Part shown: positions 12,950-13,124 of the stretch, piece after piece | Numbering within the stretch: the first letter of the stretch is position 1 | Layout: each line of letters starts with the position of its first letter | DNA from: Actinomycetota bacterium | Lineage (GTDB): Bacteria; Actinomycetota; Acidimicrobiia; Acidimicrobiales; Microtrichaceae | Length of the DNA: 13,124 nucleotides | Direction of reading: 5' to 3' | Assembly: GCA_018268735.1 (NCBI GenBank) | Contig: JAFDWA010000024.1 | Coordinates: 1 to 13,124, forward strand | Translations under genes and position numbers: made by a program | The notes under the pieces: generated by a model | What the model saw: only the letters and a program-made list of their open reading frames with translations | What the model was told of the DNA's origin: nothing | The model's database searches: none

Positions 12950-13124
12950 GTGGCCGATCGACACCTCAACCCCGTTCCCGACCGACCTCCTGCGATCGCG
13001 TTCGCCGAGGTGGTGCGAACGGTGACGGCGGTCGCTCGGCGTCGAGGGCTGGACGTCCCGGTGTTCCGTTCCCCGCCGAAGTTGGACGACGTCGACCGCA
13101 CGCTTCGCCGCCGCCCGGATGGTC
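12950..13124 (+). CDS. Unrecognised protein, N-terminal fragment (continues past the window)
   Basis: A reading frame from GTG 12950 stays open to the right edge, with 58 codons visible. Third positions are mainly G or C, as expected of a real gene here, and competing frames are poorer. The visible part is basic and soluble-looking: an amphipathic helix (AFAEVVRTVTAVARRRG, 18-34), then VPVFRSPPKLDDVDRTLRRRP (36-56), with no signal peptide or membrane segment. I cannot name the family. It begins 41 nt after the thioredoxin-like gene, with no ribosome-binding site but with a damage-promoter-like motif ending 6 nt before the GTG, suggesting its own leaderless transcript. Function is not assigned. 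Confidence 0.6.
   Translation, partial: MADRHLNPVPDRPPAIAFAEVVRTVTAVARRRGLDVPVFRSPPKLDDVDRTLRRRPDG

Noticed and set aside
12942..13026. An ATG-started frame at 12942 overlapping the right-edge ORF
   Set aside because: It stops after 27 codons and has poorer third-position G/C bias than the GTG 12950 frame.

Overview
The window is about two-thirds G+C with strong G/C preference at third codon positions, frequent GTG starts, and several genes with no Shine-Dalgarno sequence but a TAnnnT-like hexamer 6-7 nt before the start codon (leaderless style). Together with a Tat-exported substrate-binding lipoprotein and the gene families present, this points to a high-GC actinobacterium. Acidimicrobiia is my best guess, from resemblance only. 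No rRNA, tRNA, CRISPR array, transposase or phage gene is visible.

Layout. (1) 1-2221, minus strand: an NAD-dependent epimerase-like SDR (its C-terminus runs off the left edge), a PlsC-like acyltransferase, and an Lrp/AsnC regulator. (2) 2255-4382, minus strand: a class I glutamine-amidotransferase-like hydrolase and a DadA/PuuB-type FAD amine oxidoreductase whose 3' end overlaps it by 20 nt. These lie directly upstream of the Lrp gene. (3) 4461-4835, plus strand: a small unrecognised gene, divergent from the oxidoreductase and convergent with the next gene. (4) 4872-7722, minus strand: a class III (HemL-like) aminotransferase and a PatD-type 4-aminobutyraldehyde dehydrogenase. (5) 7723-7898: divergent promoter region. 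(6) 7899-12108, plus strand: a complete polyamine-type ABC importer in the order potA-potD-potB-potC. (7) 12109-12296: a non-coding interval with two 60-bp tandem units, each folding into a compound hairpin. (8) 12297-12908: a DsbA-fold protein with a single active-site cysteine. (9) From 12950 off the right edge: an unrecognised ORF preceded by a close match to the mycobacterial RecA-independent DNA-damage promoter (PafBC/RecA-NDp).

The central 10 kb reads as a polyamine uptake and catabolism locus. PotABCD would import putrescine or spermidine. The aminotransferase and/or the FAD oxidoreductase would deaminate it to an aminoaldehyde, and PatD would oxidise that to 4-aminobutyrate. The amidotransferase-like hydrolase resembles the gamma-glutamyl-cleaving step of the E. 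coli Puu route, but no glutamine-synthetase-like PuuA is present, so the locus looks like a mix of the aminotransferase and gamma-glutamyl routes. The Lrp/AsnC protein is the obvious local regulator. Substrate assignments are inferred from family and context and are not shown by the sequence.

I did not find an obviously new multi-gene system. The items most worth checking are the mixed polyamine pathway, the duplicated compound hairpin after potC, and the putative DNA-damage promoter at the right edge.
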